A stretch of 64,000 nt of DNA from Poseidonibacter ostreae (GTDB lineage Bacteria; Campylobacterota; Campylobacteria; Campylobacterales; Arcobacteraceae): contig NZ_WFKI01000009.1 of NCBI RefSeq assembly GCF_009208055.1, positions 12,888-76,887 on the forward strand. The letters are read 5' to 3'. Below, in pieces: positions 8,811 to 16,849 of this stretch; within the stretch, counting starts at the first letter, position 1, and each line of letters begins with the position of its first letter. The notes under the pieces were generated by a model. The model saw only the letters and a list, made by a program, of their open reading frames with translations. It ran no database searches and was not told where the DNA came from. The position numbers and the translations under genes are program-made.

Positions 8811-8846
8811 GATACTAATCCCAAGTTTTTTGGAAATTATAGCAAC

Positions 8847-9146
8847 TTACAGATTACATCCTGCACTAGACATTTGATGAACTTCTTTTAATCCACAAGC
8901 ACTACATCTAAATTCTATTTCATTAACCCCTGAACAACCATGATTTTTTAGAACTTTTGCTTTTATTACTTCTTGTTTAAATTTTGTTTGTGTAGTTTCA
9001 TCAAAAAAAGTTTTTGCTTTTTCTCCACAGCTAGGACATTCCCCACTATTTAATTTAGCTTCTCTTGTTTTTTTACTTTTAAAATATTGTAATACTGAGA
9101 ATATTACTATTAAAAAAGTTAGTAGTAAAAATATTATTGTTTGCAT
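8847..9146 (-). CDS. Membrane-anchored zinc-ribbon-like protein
   Basis: A 99-aa protein with one N-terminal membrane helix (TIIFLLLTFLIVIFSVLQY) followed by a basic stretch and a cytoplasmic-looking domain with two Cys pairs, CPSC and CSAC, plus single cysteines in HGCSG and AGCNL. The paired cysteines suggest a zinc ribbon. I do not recognise the family. It begins 11 bases after dnaK's stop, so it is probably transcribed with the heat-shock genes, and mltA follows. Confidence 0.72.
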   Translation of the reverse strand: MQTIIFLLLTFLIVIFSVLQYFKSKKTREAKLNSGECPSCGEKAKTFFDETTQTKFKQEVIKAKVLKNHGCSGVNEIEFRCSACGLKEVHQMSSAGCNL

Positions 9147-9157
9147 GAAGCAGAGTT

Positions 9158-11047
9158 TTACTCTACTTCAGCATCGATAACATCGTCATCGTCTTTTTTT
9201 GCTTTTTTATTTGGTTGTTCAGCACCTGCTTGGTCACCACCCTCTTTTTTATACATAGCTTCTGCTAATTTATGAGATTTTTCAGTTAAAGCTTTTACTT
9301 TTTCTTCAATTTGCTCTTTAGTAGCATTTTCATCTTTTAATAACTCTTCTAATTCAGCAGCTGAATCAATGATAGCTTTTGATTCTTCTTCAGAAACTGC
9401 ATCAGGATTTTCTTCTAATGTTTTCTTAGTAGAATGTAATAATGAATCAGCTTGATTTCTTACTTCAATTACTTCTTTTTTCTTAGCATCAACTTCTTTG
9501 TTTGCTTCTGCTTCATTTACCATTTTTTCGATTTCTTCATCTGAAAGTCCAGATGAACCAGAAATAGTAATCTTATTCTCTTTTCCAGTTCCTTTATCTT
9601 TAGCAGATACATTTAAAACACCATTTGCATCAATATCAAATGTTACTTCAATTTGAGGCACACCTCTTGGAGCTGCAGGGATATCAGATAATTCAAACAT
9701 ACCTAAAGATTTATTATCTTTAGCAAATTCTCTCTCACCTTGACCTACGTGAATAGAAACTGCTGGTTGATTATCTTCAGCTGTTGAGAATACTTGAGAT
9801 TTTTTAACAGGAATAGTAGTTCCCTTTTCGATTAACTTAGTTAAAACTCCACCTAAAGTTTCAATACCTAATGATAAAGGAGTAACGTCTAGTAATAATA
9901 CATCTTTAACATCACCTTTTAATACACCAGCTTGAACAGCAGCACCAGCAGCAACAACTTCATCAGGGTTTACACCTTTATTTAAATCTTTACCGAAGAA
10001 TTCTTTTACAATTTCATTTGCTTTTGGTAATCTAGTAGATCCACCAACCATAATAATCTCATCAATTTCATCTTTTTCTAAACCAGCATCTTTTAAAGCA
10101 ACTTTGATATGGTCTAAAGTTTCAGTAATTAAATCTTCAGTCATTGATTCAAATTTTGCTCTTGTTAATGATTTAACTAAGTGAACAGGACCAGCTGAAC
10201 CCATAGAAATAAATGGTAAATTGATTTCTGTTGATTCTGCTGAAGATAATTCTTTCTTAGCATTTTCAGCTGCATCTTTTAATCTTTGAAGTGCCATTTT
10301 GTCATTTTTAACATCAAAACCATTTTCAGCTTGGAATTCTGTTGCTAACCAATCAATAATTGCGTTATCAAAATCATCTCCACCTAAGAATGCATTACCA
10401 TCTGTTGATAAAACTTCAAAAGTACCATCACCAATTTCAAGTGCAGTAACATCAAAAGTACCACCACCTAAATCATATACTAATACTTTTTCTTCTCCTT
10501 TTTTATCTAAACCATATGCTAATGAAGCAGCTGTTGGCTCATTAATAATTCTTAATACATTTAAACCAGCAATTGTTCCAGCTTCTTGAGTTGCTTTTCT
10601 TTGTGCATCATTGAAATAAGCTGGTACTGTAATAACTGCATCAGTAACAGGTGCACCTAAATATTCTTCTGCATCAGCTTTTAATTTACCTAAAATTTTT
10701 GCAGATACTTCTTGAGGAGTATAAATTTTATCTCCAATTTCAACTGCAGCTGCACCATTTCTATCAACAATTTTATAACCAACTTTAGATTGTGCTTCTT
10801 TAGCATTCTCTTCGTCCATCATTAATCCCATAATTCTTTTTACAGAATAGATTGTTTTTTCAGGATTTGTAATAGCTTGTCTTTTTGCAGGATCACCTAC
10901 TAAAACTTCACCTTTATCAGTGAATGCAACAATTGAAGGAGTTGTATTTTTCCCCTCTTTATTAGGGATAATTTTAGCTTCTCCACCTTCGTAAACTGCC
11001 ATACAAGAGTTAGTTGTACCTAAATCAATTCCAATTACTTTACTCAT
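9158..11047 (-). CDS. dnaK: Chaperone protein DnaK (Hsp70)
   Basis: A full-length 629-aa Hsp70. The N-terminal ATPase domain carries GIDLGTTNSC, NEPTAASLAYG, LVYDLGGGTFDV and the second phosphate loop IIMVGGSTRLP. The substrate-binding domain and helical lid follow, with a flexible charged tail ending DDDVIDAEVE, close to the EEVD-like end seen in many DnaK proteins. The start ATG has AAGGA upstream. It works with GrpE, encoded 75 bp upstream; no dnaJ is adjacent, as is common in this phylum. Heat control is expected through the CIRCE/HrcA site in front of hrcA. Confidence 0.98.
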   Translation of the reverse strand: MSKVIGIDLGTTNSCMAVYEGGEAKIIPNKEGKNTTPSIVAFTDKGEVLVGDPAKRQAITNPEKTIYSVKRIMGLMMDEENAKEAQSKVGYKIVDRNGAAAVEIGDKIYTPQEVSAKILGKLKADAEEYLGAPVTDAVITVPAYFNDAQRKATQEAGTIAGLNVLRIINEPTAASLAYGLDKKGEEKVLVYDLGGGTFDVTALEIGDGTFEVLSTDGNAFLGGDDFDNAIIDWLATEFQAENGFDVKNDKMALQRLKDAAENAKKELSSAESTEINLPFISMGSAGPVHLVKSLTRAKFESMTEDLITETLDHIKVALKDAGLEKDEIDEIIMVGGSTRLPKANEIVKEFFGKDLNKGVNPDEVVAAGAAVQAGVLKGDVKDVLLLDVTPLSLGIETLGGVLTKLIEKGTTIPVKKSQVFSTAEDNQPAVSIHVGQGEREFAKDNKSLGMFELSDIPAAPRGVPQIEVTFDIDANGVLNVSAKDKGTGKENKITISGSSGLSDEEIEKMVNEAEANKEVDAKKKEVIEVRNQADSLLHSTKKTLEENPDAVSEEESKAIIDSAAELEELLKDENATKEQIEEKVKALTEKSHKLAEAMYKKEGGDQAGAEQPNKKAKKDDDDVIDAEVE

Positions 11048-11099
11048 TTTTCTTCCTTATCAAGTTTTATTTTTTATTTAATTAATGTATTCTAGTTTT

Positions 11100-11115
11100 T
11101 TGACATTTCGGTCAA
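11100..11115 (-). other. Small hairpin between grpE and dnaK
   Basis: On the transcribed strand TTGAC and GTCAA flank CGAAAT, with runs of T before and A after that can extend the stem. The 75-bp gap is long for this operon. The hairpin could mark an RNA processing or stabilising site that lets dnaK be made in excess of grpE. This is inference from position only. Confidence 0.35.
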
Positions 11116-11122
11116 CAAAAAT

Positions 11123-11692
11123 CTATTTCTTACAAATACTTACCATTGCTGGTCTTAGTAATCTTTCTTTAAATTTATAACCTTTTTGAAGTCTTTGAAC
11201 AATGTGTCCATCTTCATGATCTGGGCTATCTATTTGCATTACTGCATCGTGGAAGTTTGGATCAAACTCTCCATCAGTTTCAACTACTGAAATATCATGT
11301 TTTTCAAAAGCTGTGTAGAAGTTTTTGATTGTTAATTCAACACCTTCTTTTAATTTTGCTAATAGTTCATCACTTGGCATATCTTTTGCAGCTTCTTCTG
11401 CTGCTAGTGCCATTTCTAAAGAATCAATTGGTGCTAATAAATCTTTTGCAAATTTTTCACTTGCATAATCAATAGCATTATATTTCTCTTTTTCTAATCT
11501 TTTTTTAATATTTTCAAAATCTGCATGTACTCTTAAATATTTATCTTCTGCTTCTTTTAATTTAACTTCTAAATCAGCTTTTACACTTTCAATTGTTTCT
11601 TCAACAACTGGTGCTTCTTCTTCAACTAATACTTCTGTTTCATTTTCTAAAACTTCTTCTGTTTGTAATTCTTCTTTTTTTTCTTCACTCAA
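11123..11692 (-). CDS. grpE: Nucleotide exchange factor GrpE
   Basis: A 189-aa GrpE, the ADP release factor for DnaK. It has an acidic N-terminus rich in Glu (residues 1-35), a long coiled-coil helix (VKADLEVKLKEAEDKYLRVHADFEN region) and the C-terminal beta domain ending GYKFKERLLRPAMVSICKK, close to the family signature. Translation most likely begins at TTG 11692, seven bases after AGGAG. It lies nine bases after hrcA's stop, in the standard hrcA-grpE-dnaK order. Confidence 0.95.
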   Translation of the reverse strand: MSEEKKEELQTEEVLENETEVLVEEEAPVVEETIESVKADLEVKLKEAEDKYLRVHADFENIKKRLEKEKYNAIDYASEKFAKDLLAPIDSLEMALAAEEAAKDMPSDELLAKLKEGVELTIKNFYTAFEKHDISVVETDGEFDPNFHDAVMQIDSPDHEDGHIVQRLQKGYKFKERLLRPAMVSICKK

Positions 11693-11701
11693 GTTCTTCT
11701 C

Positions 11702-12493
11702 CTAAAAAGTTGTAATTTTTTTATAAAAATATTCATAATTTTTTGGAAGTTGCCCAATTACAAGCATCTTCACATCTTCGTTATCAATTTTACAATAATG
11801 ACAAATACCTATATAACCAATTGGTAAAAGGTTTTCAAAATATAAACCTTCTTCTAAATCATCTAAAATTTGTCCTTTTAGAAATCTATTAATAGTTAAC
11901 TCATCAAAATCATAACTCAAAGCTAAATTCAAAAACTCTTTATAATTAAAGATTTCAAAATCTGAATTCTGTAATGTTTGATTTATAGCATCGCAAACAT
12001 CATAAGCTCCAACATCTTTTGAAATTCGTAAGATATCTTTTAGAGTTAAACCTCTCATATCTTGTAAAAATCTATATAAAGCATCTGAAAATTTAACTGA
12101 AATTGCAAATGAAGAAAACTCTAATATCATATATTTATTCTCTACATTTAAAATCTCTTTTAATACATCTGATTTCTCTTTTTTAATAAAAACTGATACT
12201 TCTACTTCAGATGCATAATATTGTAATGCTTTTAAATTTATATCTGAAATATCAAAATTAAGTCTAGTATTCCAATACTCTTTTAAAGCTTCCGTAGTTG
12301 GAGTTCTTCCACTACTTATATGCTCTTGAGCTAAATAACCCTCATCGCCTAATTTTTTAAAATATCCTCTAATTGTTGCAGGAGAATAAGTGATATCATA
12401 CATAGACTTTAACTGTGTAGAACCAATAGGCTCACAGTGTTCTATATATGCTTTAATAATAGACTGTAATAAAAACTCTTTTTTATCAATCAT
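11702..12493 (-). CDS. hrcA: Heat-inducible transcription repressor HrcA
   Basis: The repressor of the class I heat-shock genes; it binds CIRCE operators and needs GroEL for activity in well-studied bacteria. The N-terminal winged helix contains DKKEFLLQSIIKAYIEHCEPIGS and SPATIRGYFKKLGDEGYL. SSGRTPTTEALKEY matches the family's SxGRxPT motif. The C-terminal half is shorter than in Bacillus HrcA. The start is set at ATG 12493 (263 aa): a longer in-frame start at 12520 would lie inside the CIRCE operator. First gene of the operon, so the repressor controls itself. Confidence 0.92.
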   Translation of the reverse strand: MIDKKEFLLQSIIKAYIEHCEPIGSTQLKSMYDITYSPATIRGYFKKLGDEGYLAQEHISSGRTPTTEALKEYWNTRLNFDISDINLKALQYYASEVEVSVFIKKEKSDVLKEILNVENKYMILEFSSFAISVKFSDALYRFLQDMRGLTLKDILRISKDVGAYDVCDAINQTLQNSDFEIFNYKEFLNLALSYDFDELTINRFLKGQILDDLEEGLYFENLLPIGYIGICHYCKIDNEDVKMLVIGQLPKNYEYFYKKITTF

Positions 12494-12513
12494 TTTACAA
12501 CCATTTAAATTTA

Positions 12514-12540
12514 TTAGCACTCATTGTCTTAAACTGCTAA
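12514..12540 (-). promoter_or_regulatory. CIRCE operator for HrcA
   Basis: TTAGCACTC (12514-12522), nine spacer bases, then AACTGCTAA (12532-12540). The left arm matches the CIRCE consensus TTAGCACTC-N9-GAGTGCTAA perfectly and the right arm matches seven of nine. It lies between the -10 box and hrcA's start, where a repressor bound to DNA would block transcription. Confidence 0.93.
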
Positions 12541-12543
12541 AGA

Positions 12544-12573
12544 ATTATAACCTATTGAGTGTATATTTGTCAA
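12544..12573 (-). promoter_or_regulatory. Housekeeping-type promoter of hrcA-grpE-dnaK
   Basis: Read leftward, TTGACA (12568-12573) and TATAAT (12544-12549) are separated by 18 bases, both exact matches to the sigma-70 consensus. The CIRCE element begins three bases downstream of the -10. Expected start of transcription is within CIRCE. Confidence 0.9.
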
Positions 12574-12799
12574 GTAGTTTTAAAATAAATTTTTTAAATT
12601 TAAGACAAGTACCTTAAATTGGGTATTTTCAACTTAAAGAACTTCTTAAATATTAGTGAAAATTACAAATTCTTATTATTATAAATATTTAACTACTTAA
12701 GCTTAAGTAAATTTTACATTTGCTAAATTTACAAACTTAATTGTAATTAACATATAACTTTTATGAAATTAATAAGCTTTTATTTTATATATCTTTATA
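12574..12799. other. Intergenic spacer between divergent hrcA and TRAP genes
   Basis: This AT-rich stretch separates the hrcA promoter from the TRAP promoter. No ORF with a ribosome binding site, no RNA gene and no strong inverted repeat is seen. It may hold upstream activator sites for the TRAP operon, but none is recognised. Confidence 0.4.
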
Positions 12800-12808
12800 T
12801 GATATAAT
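12800..12808 (+). promoter_or_regulatory. Extended -10 promoter of the TRAP transporter genes
   Basis: TGATATAAT at 12800-12808 is an extended -10 (TGnTATAAT) followed by a short leader and AAGGAGAAAG before the ATG at 12839. No good -35 is visible, which is usual for this phylum. Confidence 0.65.
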
Positions 12809-12838
12809 CTATTTTATATAAGTAAAAAAGGAGAAAGA

Positions 12839-13783
12839 ATGAATAAAATTGTTACAGCAACACTTTTAGGTGCTTTAACTATTCCTGCATTTGCAGCTGA
12901 ATTTGTAACTATTGGAACAGGTGGTGTTACAGGAACTTATTATCCAACAGGTGGTGCAATTTGTAGGCTTGTAAATAAGTATAAGAAAGAAACAAAGATA
13001 AGATGTTCTGTTGAATCAACTGGTGGCTCTGTTTATAATATTAATACTATTAAAAATGGTGAATTAGATTTTGGTATTGCGCAATCTGATGTTGTATATC
13101 AAGCATCAAATGGAACTGGTAAATTTGAGGGCAAAACTGTCAAGAAGTTAAAATCAGTAATGGCTATTTATCCTGAACTATTGACATTAGTTACAAGAAA
13201 AGATGCAAATATCAATGGTATTGCAGATGTTAAGGGAAAAAGAATTAACTTAGGAAATCCAGGAAGTGGTAATGAAGCAACTGCTTTAACTTTATTTGAT
13301 GCAAGTGGAATCAAAAAAGATGATTTATCTTTTGCAGGTGCTTTAAAAGCTTCTGAAATGCCTGATGCATTAAGAGATAATAAAATTGATGGTTACTTCT
13401 ATATGGTAGGACACCCTACTGCAAATATTAAAGATGCTTCAAACTCTGTTGATGTACAAATCACTCCTTTAAAAGGTGATAATATTGATGCATTAATTAA
13501 AAAGTATCCTTATTTTGCTAAAGCTGATGTTCCTGCTGGAATGTATAAAGGTAATCCTGATGCAGTTCCTACATTTGGTGTAAAAGCTGTTTTAGTTACT
13601 AGTGATGATGTAAGTGAAAAAGCTGTATATACTACAGTTAAAGCTATCTTAGAAAACTTTGATAAATTCAAAAAACTTCACCCTGCATATAATAATATTA
13701 CAAAAGAATCTTTATTAGATGGACTTTCTGCTCCACTACATGAAGGTGCTAAAAAATACTTCAAAGAAGCAGGATTATTATAA
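12839..13783 (+). CDS. TRAP transporter solute-binding protein, TAXI family
   Basis: A 314-aa periplasmic binding protein with a clear signal peptide (cleavage after AFA, near residue 19). The mature protein starts EFVTIGTGGVTGTYYPTGGA, the hallmark of the TAXI (TRAP-associated extracytoplasmic immunogenic) family, and contains CSVESTGGSVYNINTI and GELDFGIAQSDVVYQA. It should deliver a solute to the fused permease encoded downstream. TAXI proteins that have been studied often bind glutamate or dicarboxylates; the substrate here is not deducible. Strong AAGGAG ribosome binding site. Two hairpins after the stop may keep its message more abundant than the permease's. Confidence 0.95.
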   Translation: MNKIVTATLLGALTIPAFAAEFVTIGTGGVTGTYYPTGGAICRLVNKYKKETKIRCSVESTGGSVYNINTIKNGELDFGIAQSDVVYQASNGTGKFEGKTVKKLKSVMAIYPELLTLVTRKDANINGIADVKGKRINLGNPGSGNEATALTLFDASGIKKDDLSFAGALKASEMPDALRDNKIDGYFYMVGHPTANIKDASNSVDVQITPLKGDNIDALIKKYPYFAKADVPAGMYKGNPDAVPTFGVKAVLVTSDDVSEKAVYTTVKAILENFDKFKKLHPAYNNITKESLLDGLSAPLHEGAKKYFKEAGLL

Positions 13784-13801
13784 TCTTTATATCTTCAAAA
13801 T

Positions 13802-13825
13802 TTTCAAGAGCTTCTGCTCTTGAAA
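13802..13825 (+). other. First intercistronic hairpin in the TRAP operon
   Basis: TTTCAAGAGC (13802-13811) pairs perfectly with GCTCTTGAAA (13816-13825) around the loop TTCT. It lies 19 bases after the binding-protein stop. No U tract follows, so it is more likely a 3' stabiliser or partial attenuator than a full terminator. Confidence 0.7.
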
Positions 13826-13834
13826 GTAATTCTT

Positions 13835-13866
13835 ATACTTCATTTAAATAAATTTAAATGAAGTAT
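13835..13866 (+). other. Second intercistronic hairpin in the TRAP operon
   Basis: A perfect 15-bp inverted repeat: ATACTTCATTTAAAT (13835-13849), two-base loop, ATTTAAATGAAGTAT (13852-13866). It ends 35 bases before the permease start. It could protect the upstream message or act as an operator for the downstream gene. Confidence 0.7.
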
Positions 13867-13900
13867 GACAATAATTTACAAAATACTAAAAGGATTTACT

Positions 13901-16024
13901 ATGTCTGTTTATGAAGAAAAAGCTCATAAGCTTAGTGAATTAGAAAAAGAGCAAGCAAATGAATCAGAAGCAATTGTTAATGAGCTAGAAGGCCAAAGAG
14001 TCTTTGGAGCAGAACATTATGAATTCTGGTTAATTTCAGTAATAGCACTTTCTTGGTCACTATTTCAATTATATATTGTAGTTGAACCAATTAACTCTAC
14101 AATCACTAGATCAATTCACTTATCATTTGCTATGTTTTTAGCATTTTTGATTTACCCTATGTTTAAAAAAACTTATTTCTTAAAAAAAATAAGATGGTTT
14201 GGCTTTACACTTACGGCCATTGGAGTTGGTACTGCTTCTTATATCGCAGTATTTTATGAAGAAATATCACAAAGACCTGGAGATTATATTGCCTTAGATA
14301 TTATCGTTGCTTTAGTTGGTATTGTTATACTTTTAGAAGCAGGAAGAAGAGTCTTAGGACTTGCACTTAGTATTATTGCAATTGTATTTTTAGCTTATGA
14401 TTTTTTAGGCCCTTATATGCCTGAACTTATTATTCATAAGGGTGCAAGTTTAAATAAATTAGCAGGTCATATGTTTTTAACAACTGAAGGAATTTTTGGA
14501 GTTCCTTTAGGTGTATCTGCTGGATTTGTTTTTCTTTTTGTTTTATTTGGTTCACTACTTGATAAAGCAGGAGCTGGTGAATATTTTATAAATCTTGCAT
14601 TTGCAATGCTTGGAAAATATAGAGGAGGACCAGCAAAGGCTTCTGTTGTAGCATCTGGATTTACAGGAATTATTTCAGGTTCATCAATTGCAAATACAGT
14701 TACAACAGGTACATTTACAATTCCATTAATGAAAAAAGCAGGATTTAGACCAGAACAAGCAGGTGCTGTTGAAGTTGCTTCATCAACAAATGGACAGTTA
14801 ATGCCACCTGTAATGGGAGCTGCTGCTTTTATTATTGCTGAATTTTTAGGAATGGCGTATACAGATGTAATTGTTGCAGCCTTTATTCCTGCTTTTGTTT
14901 CTTACTTTGCTCTATTTTATATTGTTCATTTAGAAGCACTAAAACTAGGTCTTAAAGGAATGAATAAAGAAGATATACCTCCTAAATGGGAAACTTTTAT
15001 GAGAGGAATTCATTATTTAATTCCAATATTCTTCTTAATGTATACATTAATGGTATTAAGAGAATCAGCAGCTAGTGCTGCTTTTAATGCGATTATGTTA
15101 CTTATGCTTTTAATGGTTGTGCAACATCCATTTAGAGCCTTTTTAGCAAAAGAGAAACTAACTAGAGATATTTATCTTAGCGGTTTTGTTGATATTTTAG
15201 CAGGAATGATAAGTGGTGCTAAAAATATGATACCAATTGCTATTGCAACTGCCTTAGCTGGTATTGTAGTTGGATCTATTACTCTTACTGGACTTGGTCA
15301 AGTATTATTAGAAGTAATTGAAACTTTATCAGGTGGAAATATATTTATTATTCTTATTCTTGCAGCTGTTGTTTCATTAATCTTAGGAATGGGATTACCT
15401 ACGACTGCAAACTATATTGTAATGGCTTCATTAACTGCACCAGTAATTTTAATTCTTGCTCAAGATAATGGCTTTTTAATTCCAGCAATTGCTGCGCATT
15501 TATTTGTATTTTATTTTGGGATTCTAGCAGATGATACCCCACCTGTTGGGCTTGCAGCTTATGCAGCTGCTGGAATTGCAAAAGCAGATCCAATTAAAAC
15601 AGGTATTCAAGGCTTTAAATATGATATTAGAACTGCAATTTTGCCGTTTATGTTCTTCTTTAACCCAGAATTATTATTAATTTCAGGAGTTGATGAGTTA
15701 AATCCAGCAAACCCTCAAGGATGGATTTGGATAACTAACCCTGTTGAGATTTTAGTAATCTTTACAACTGCATTTATAGGTATGGTAGCATTCTCTTGTG
15801 CAACTCAAGGATACTTTATTACAAGAACAAATATCTTTGAAAGATTAATTTTCTTGACTATTGTACCTTTTATGTTTTTACCAAAAATTATAGAATCGTA
15901 TTTATCTTTACCAACACACTATTTATCTTATGCAATAGGATTAGGTATTTTCGCAATGATTTATATTTTTCAAAAAGCAAAAGTAAAAGCAGAAGAAACT
16001 TCACCTTCTGAAGTTAACTTATAA
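13901..16024 (+). CDS. TRAP transporter fused DctQ/DctM-type permease
   Basis: A 707-aa multi-pass inner-membrane protein of the fused 4TM-12TM type that partners TAXI binding proteins in Na+-driven solute uptake. The first helices (about residues 35-130) correspond to the small subunit; the large-subunit part contains GFTGIISGSSIANTVTTGTFTI and ILGMGLPTTANYIVMA, both typical of DctM. The start is set at ATG 13901, preceded by AAAAGGA; an in-frame ATG at 13865 lies in the hairpin and lacks a binding site. A strong terminator follows. It converges on a two-component system that may or may not regulate it. Confidence 0.94.
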   Translation: MSVYEEKAHKLSELEKEQANESEAIVNELEGQRVFGAEHYEFWLISVIALSWSLFQLYIVVEPINSTITRSIHLSFAMFLAFLIYPMFKKTYFLKKIRWFGFTLTAIGVGTASYIAVFYEEISQRPGDYIALDIIVALVGIVILLEAGRRVLGLALSIIAIVFLAYDFLGPYMPELIIHKGASLNKLAGHMFLTTEGIFGVPLGVSAGFVFLFVLFGSLLDKAGAGEYFINLAFAMLGKYRGGPAKASVVASGFTGIISGSSIANTVTTGTFTIPLMKKAGFRPEQAGAVEVASSTNGQLMPPVMGAAAFIIAEFLGMAYTDVIVAAFIPAFVSYFALFYIVHLEALKLGLKGMNKEDIPPKWETFMRGIHYLIPIFFLMYTLMVLRESAASAAFNAIMLLMLLMVVQHPFRAFLAKEKLTRDIYLSGFVDILAGMISGAKNMIPIAIATALAGIVVGSITLTGLGQVLLEVIETLSGGNIFIILILAAVVSLILGMGLPTTANYIVMASLTAPVILILAQDNGFLIPAIAAHLFVFYFGILADDTPPVGLAAYAAAGIAKADPIKTGIQGFKYDIRTAILPFMFFFNPELLLISGVDELNPANPQGWIWITNPVEILVIFTTAFIGMVAFSCATQGYFITRTNIFERLIFLTIVPFMFLPKIIESYLSLPTHYLSYAIGLGIFAMIYIFQKAKVKAEETSPSEVNL

Positions 16025-16029
16025 AAAAA

Positions 16030-16058
16030 GGGGAAAGAATTACTCTTTCCCCTTTTTT
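16030..16058 (+). terminator. Intrinsic terminator after the TRAP permease
   Basis: GGGGAAAGA (16030-16038), loop ATTAC, TCTTTCCCC (16044-16052), then six T. An A run before the stem makes it work in both directions, so it can also end the response-regulator transcript coming from the right. Confidence 0.93.
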
Positions 16059-16082
16059 ATATCAATAGTTTTTATTTATCTC

Positions 16083-16802
16083 TTACTTTATAAAAGGTTT
16101 TTCGATTATATATCCATAACCCTTATGTGAAACAATAAAATCATCATCAATAACTTTATCTTTTAATCTTTTCATTACTGTTCTAAAAGCAGAATCATTT
16201 GTTTCAATATCATTCCAAACTGCTTCTTTAAACTTCTCTACTGAGATAACTTCTCCAATAGATTTAATTAATACTTGTAAAATATCTAACTCTTTTTTTG
16301 AAAGTTTTACAATAGATTCATGGTTGTAAAGCTTATCATTTGATAAATCGTATGTATATGTTTTATTTAAAGTTACTAAATTTGTGTTTATATTAGCCTC
16401 TTTTTTATCTTCTAAAACTTCTTCTTTTGCTTTTTTTAGCATTTCCATCATATTATCAATATTTAATGGTTTTAGAAAATATCCTAAAACACGTAAATTA
16501 ATTAATTTTAATAAATCTTCTTCATTTTTATGCGCACTTACAATTATAAATCTTTGATTAGGAATTACTTCTCTGATTAAATCAATCATTCCCATACCAT
16601 CAACATTTGGCATTTTTAAGTCAGTTAGAACTAAGTCAAAAGTTTTATCATTTTCAATATTTTCTTTTAATATTGAAAATCCTTCTTCTCCATCACAAGC
16701 CAAAACTACTTCATCAAAAATAGTATTTAAATAAAAAGCAAGAGTTTTTCTTGCTACATCCTCATCTTCAACTAAAAGTACTCTTGTTGTCATATTACTC
16801 AT
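16083..16802 (-). CDS. OmpR-type two-component response regulator
   Basis: A 239-aa regulator with an N-terminal receiver domain (acidic pocket VEDED at 11-15, phospho-acceptor Asp61 in LVLTDLKMPNVDG, Ser in IIVSAHK, Lys in YFLKPL) and a C-terminal winged-helix DNA-binding domain (about 145-235, LSKKELDILQVLI and SAFRTVMKRLKDKV). It should be phosphorylated by the sensor kinase encoded 47 bp upstream. The first ATG is kept because GGAAGAAG precedes it. It ends opposite the TRAP operon across the shared terminator. Confidence 0.93.
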   Translation of the reverse strand: MSNMTTRVLLVEDEDVARKTLAFYLNTIFDEVVLACDGEEGFSILKENIENDKTFDLVLTDLKMPNVDGMGMIDLIREVIPNQRFIIVSAHKNEEDLLKLINLRVLGYFLKPLNIDNMMEMLKKAKEEVLEDKKEANINTNLVTLNKTYTYDLSNDKLYNHESIVKLSKKELDILQVLIKSIGEVISVEKFKEAVWNDIETNDSAFRTVMKRLKDKVIDDDFIVSHKGYGYIIEKPFIK

Positions 16803-16849
16803 TTTTCTTCTTCCATTTTGTTATTGTATTGATTATATCAAAACTTAAA

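Noticed and set aside
12390..12617. A plus-strand open frame across the hrcA promoter
   Set aside because: It runs over CIRCE and the promoter, has no ribosome binding site and is antisense to hrcA.
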